DNA from: Burkholderia territorii
Lineage (GTDB): Bacteria > Pseudomonadota > Gammaproteobacteria > Burkholderiales > Burkholderiaceae
Assembly: GCF_902833055.1 (NCBI RefSeq)
Contig: NZ_CADFEJ010000005.1
Span: 124,001 to 188,000, forward strand
Reading direction: 5' to 3'
Length of the DNA: 64,000 nucleotides
This document shows, piece by piece, positions 63,973 to 64,000 of the stretch (positions within the stretch are counted from its first letter, which is position 1; each line of letters opens with the position of its first letter). The notes beneath the pieces are model-generated. The model searched no databases, was not told the origin of the DNA, and saw nothing but the letters and a program-made list of their open reading frames with translations. A program made the translations under genes and the position numbers.

Positions 63973-64000
63973 GGTGTTGTCCCGACTGCCGAAGAAATAT

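Overview
The window is very GC-rich, uses strongly GC-biased codons, and carries gene families typical of a Burkholderia chromosome (most likely Burkholderia cepacia complex or a near relative, probably a secondary replicon). That assignment is inference from gene content and style. There are no rRNA or tRNA genes and no recognisable transposase or integrase. The gene order reads as an accessory/stress region with one clear inserted block.

Region 1 (about 0.1-5.5 kb): a GNAT acetyltransferase, then a minus-strand cluster of small stress-type genes (ferritin-like protein, DUF4142, two SDR oxidoreductases, a glycine-rich membrane protein, DUF2795, BON). Region 2 (5.7-22.4 kb): a surface-glycan locus with GT4, GT2 and GT9 glycosyltransferases, a UDP-glucuronate decarboxylase, a PIG-L deacetylase, a NodU-type carbamoyltransferase, a GmhB-like phosphatase and an SDR. 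Most minus-strand genes here overlap by ATGA. A hybrid histidine kinase and two divergent sigma-54 activators are interleaved and are its likely regulators.

Region 3 (22.5-33.7 kb): an operon encoding an ABC exporter fused to a degenerate kinase-like domain and a receiver, with a BON protein; a hybrid PAS kinase; a Cys-rich four-helix protein; a zinc alcohol dehydrogenase; a Rieske/FAD reductase; and a PsiE-like protein coupled by a TTGA overlap to a truncated LysR regulator. Region 4 (34.1-42.2 kb): a DyP peroxidase with a C-terminal encapsulin-targeting tail followed by its encapsulin shell, then a zinc-finger Clp ATPase and an FdhF/YdeP-type molybdoenzyme. Region 5 (42.3-48.9 kb): an NCS1 permease, a LysR regulator and an ArgE-like deacylase/DUF1028/RidA/FAD monooxygenase set that looks like a nitrogen-compound catabolic module.

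Region 6 (49.6-62.5 kb) is the most interesting part. trpS is preceded by a 16-codon leader with tandem Trp codons and mutually exclusive hairpins, a candidate transcription attenuator. Immediately after trpS comes an inserted block of about 11 kb that ends in a diverged copy of the trpS 3' end. The block carries a LprI-like protein gene and a tight four-gene minus-strand operon: a ClpB-D2-like AAA+ ATPase, an NrdG-like radical SAM protein, a giant (about 2,100 residue) zinc-ribbon/pseudokinase/COG1112-type SF1 helicase/Vsr-like nuclease protein, and a helical accessory protein. This has the hallmarks of an antiphage or mobile-element defence system related to, but differently built from, Mokosh-type kinase-helicases. 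The operon is preceded by a predicted promoter overlapped by a phased ATCCG repeat array and an inverted repeat. The window ends with a VOC protein and a bestrophin-family channel.
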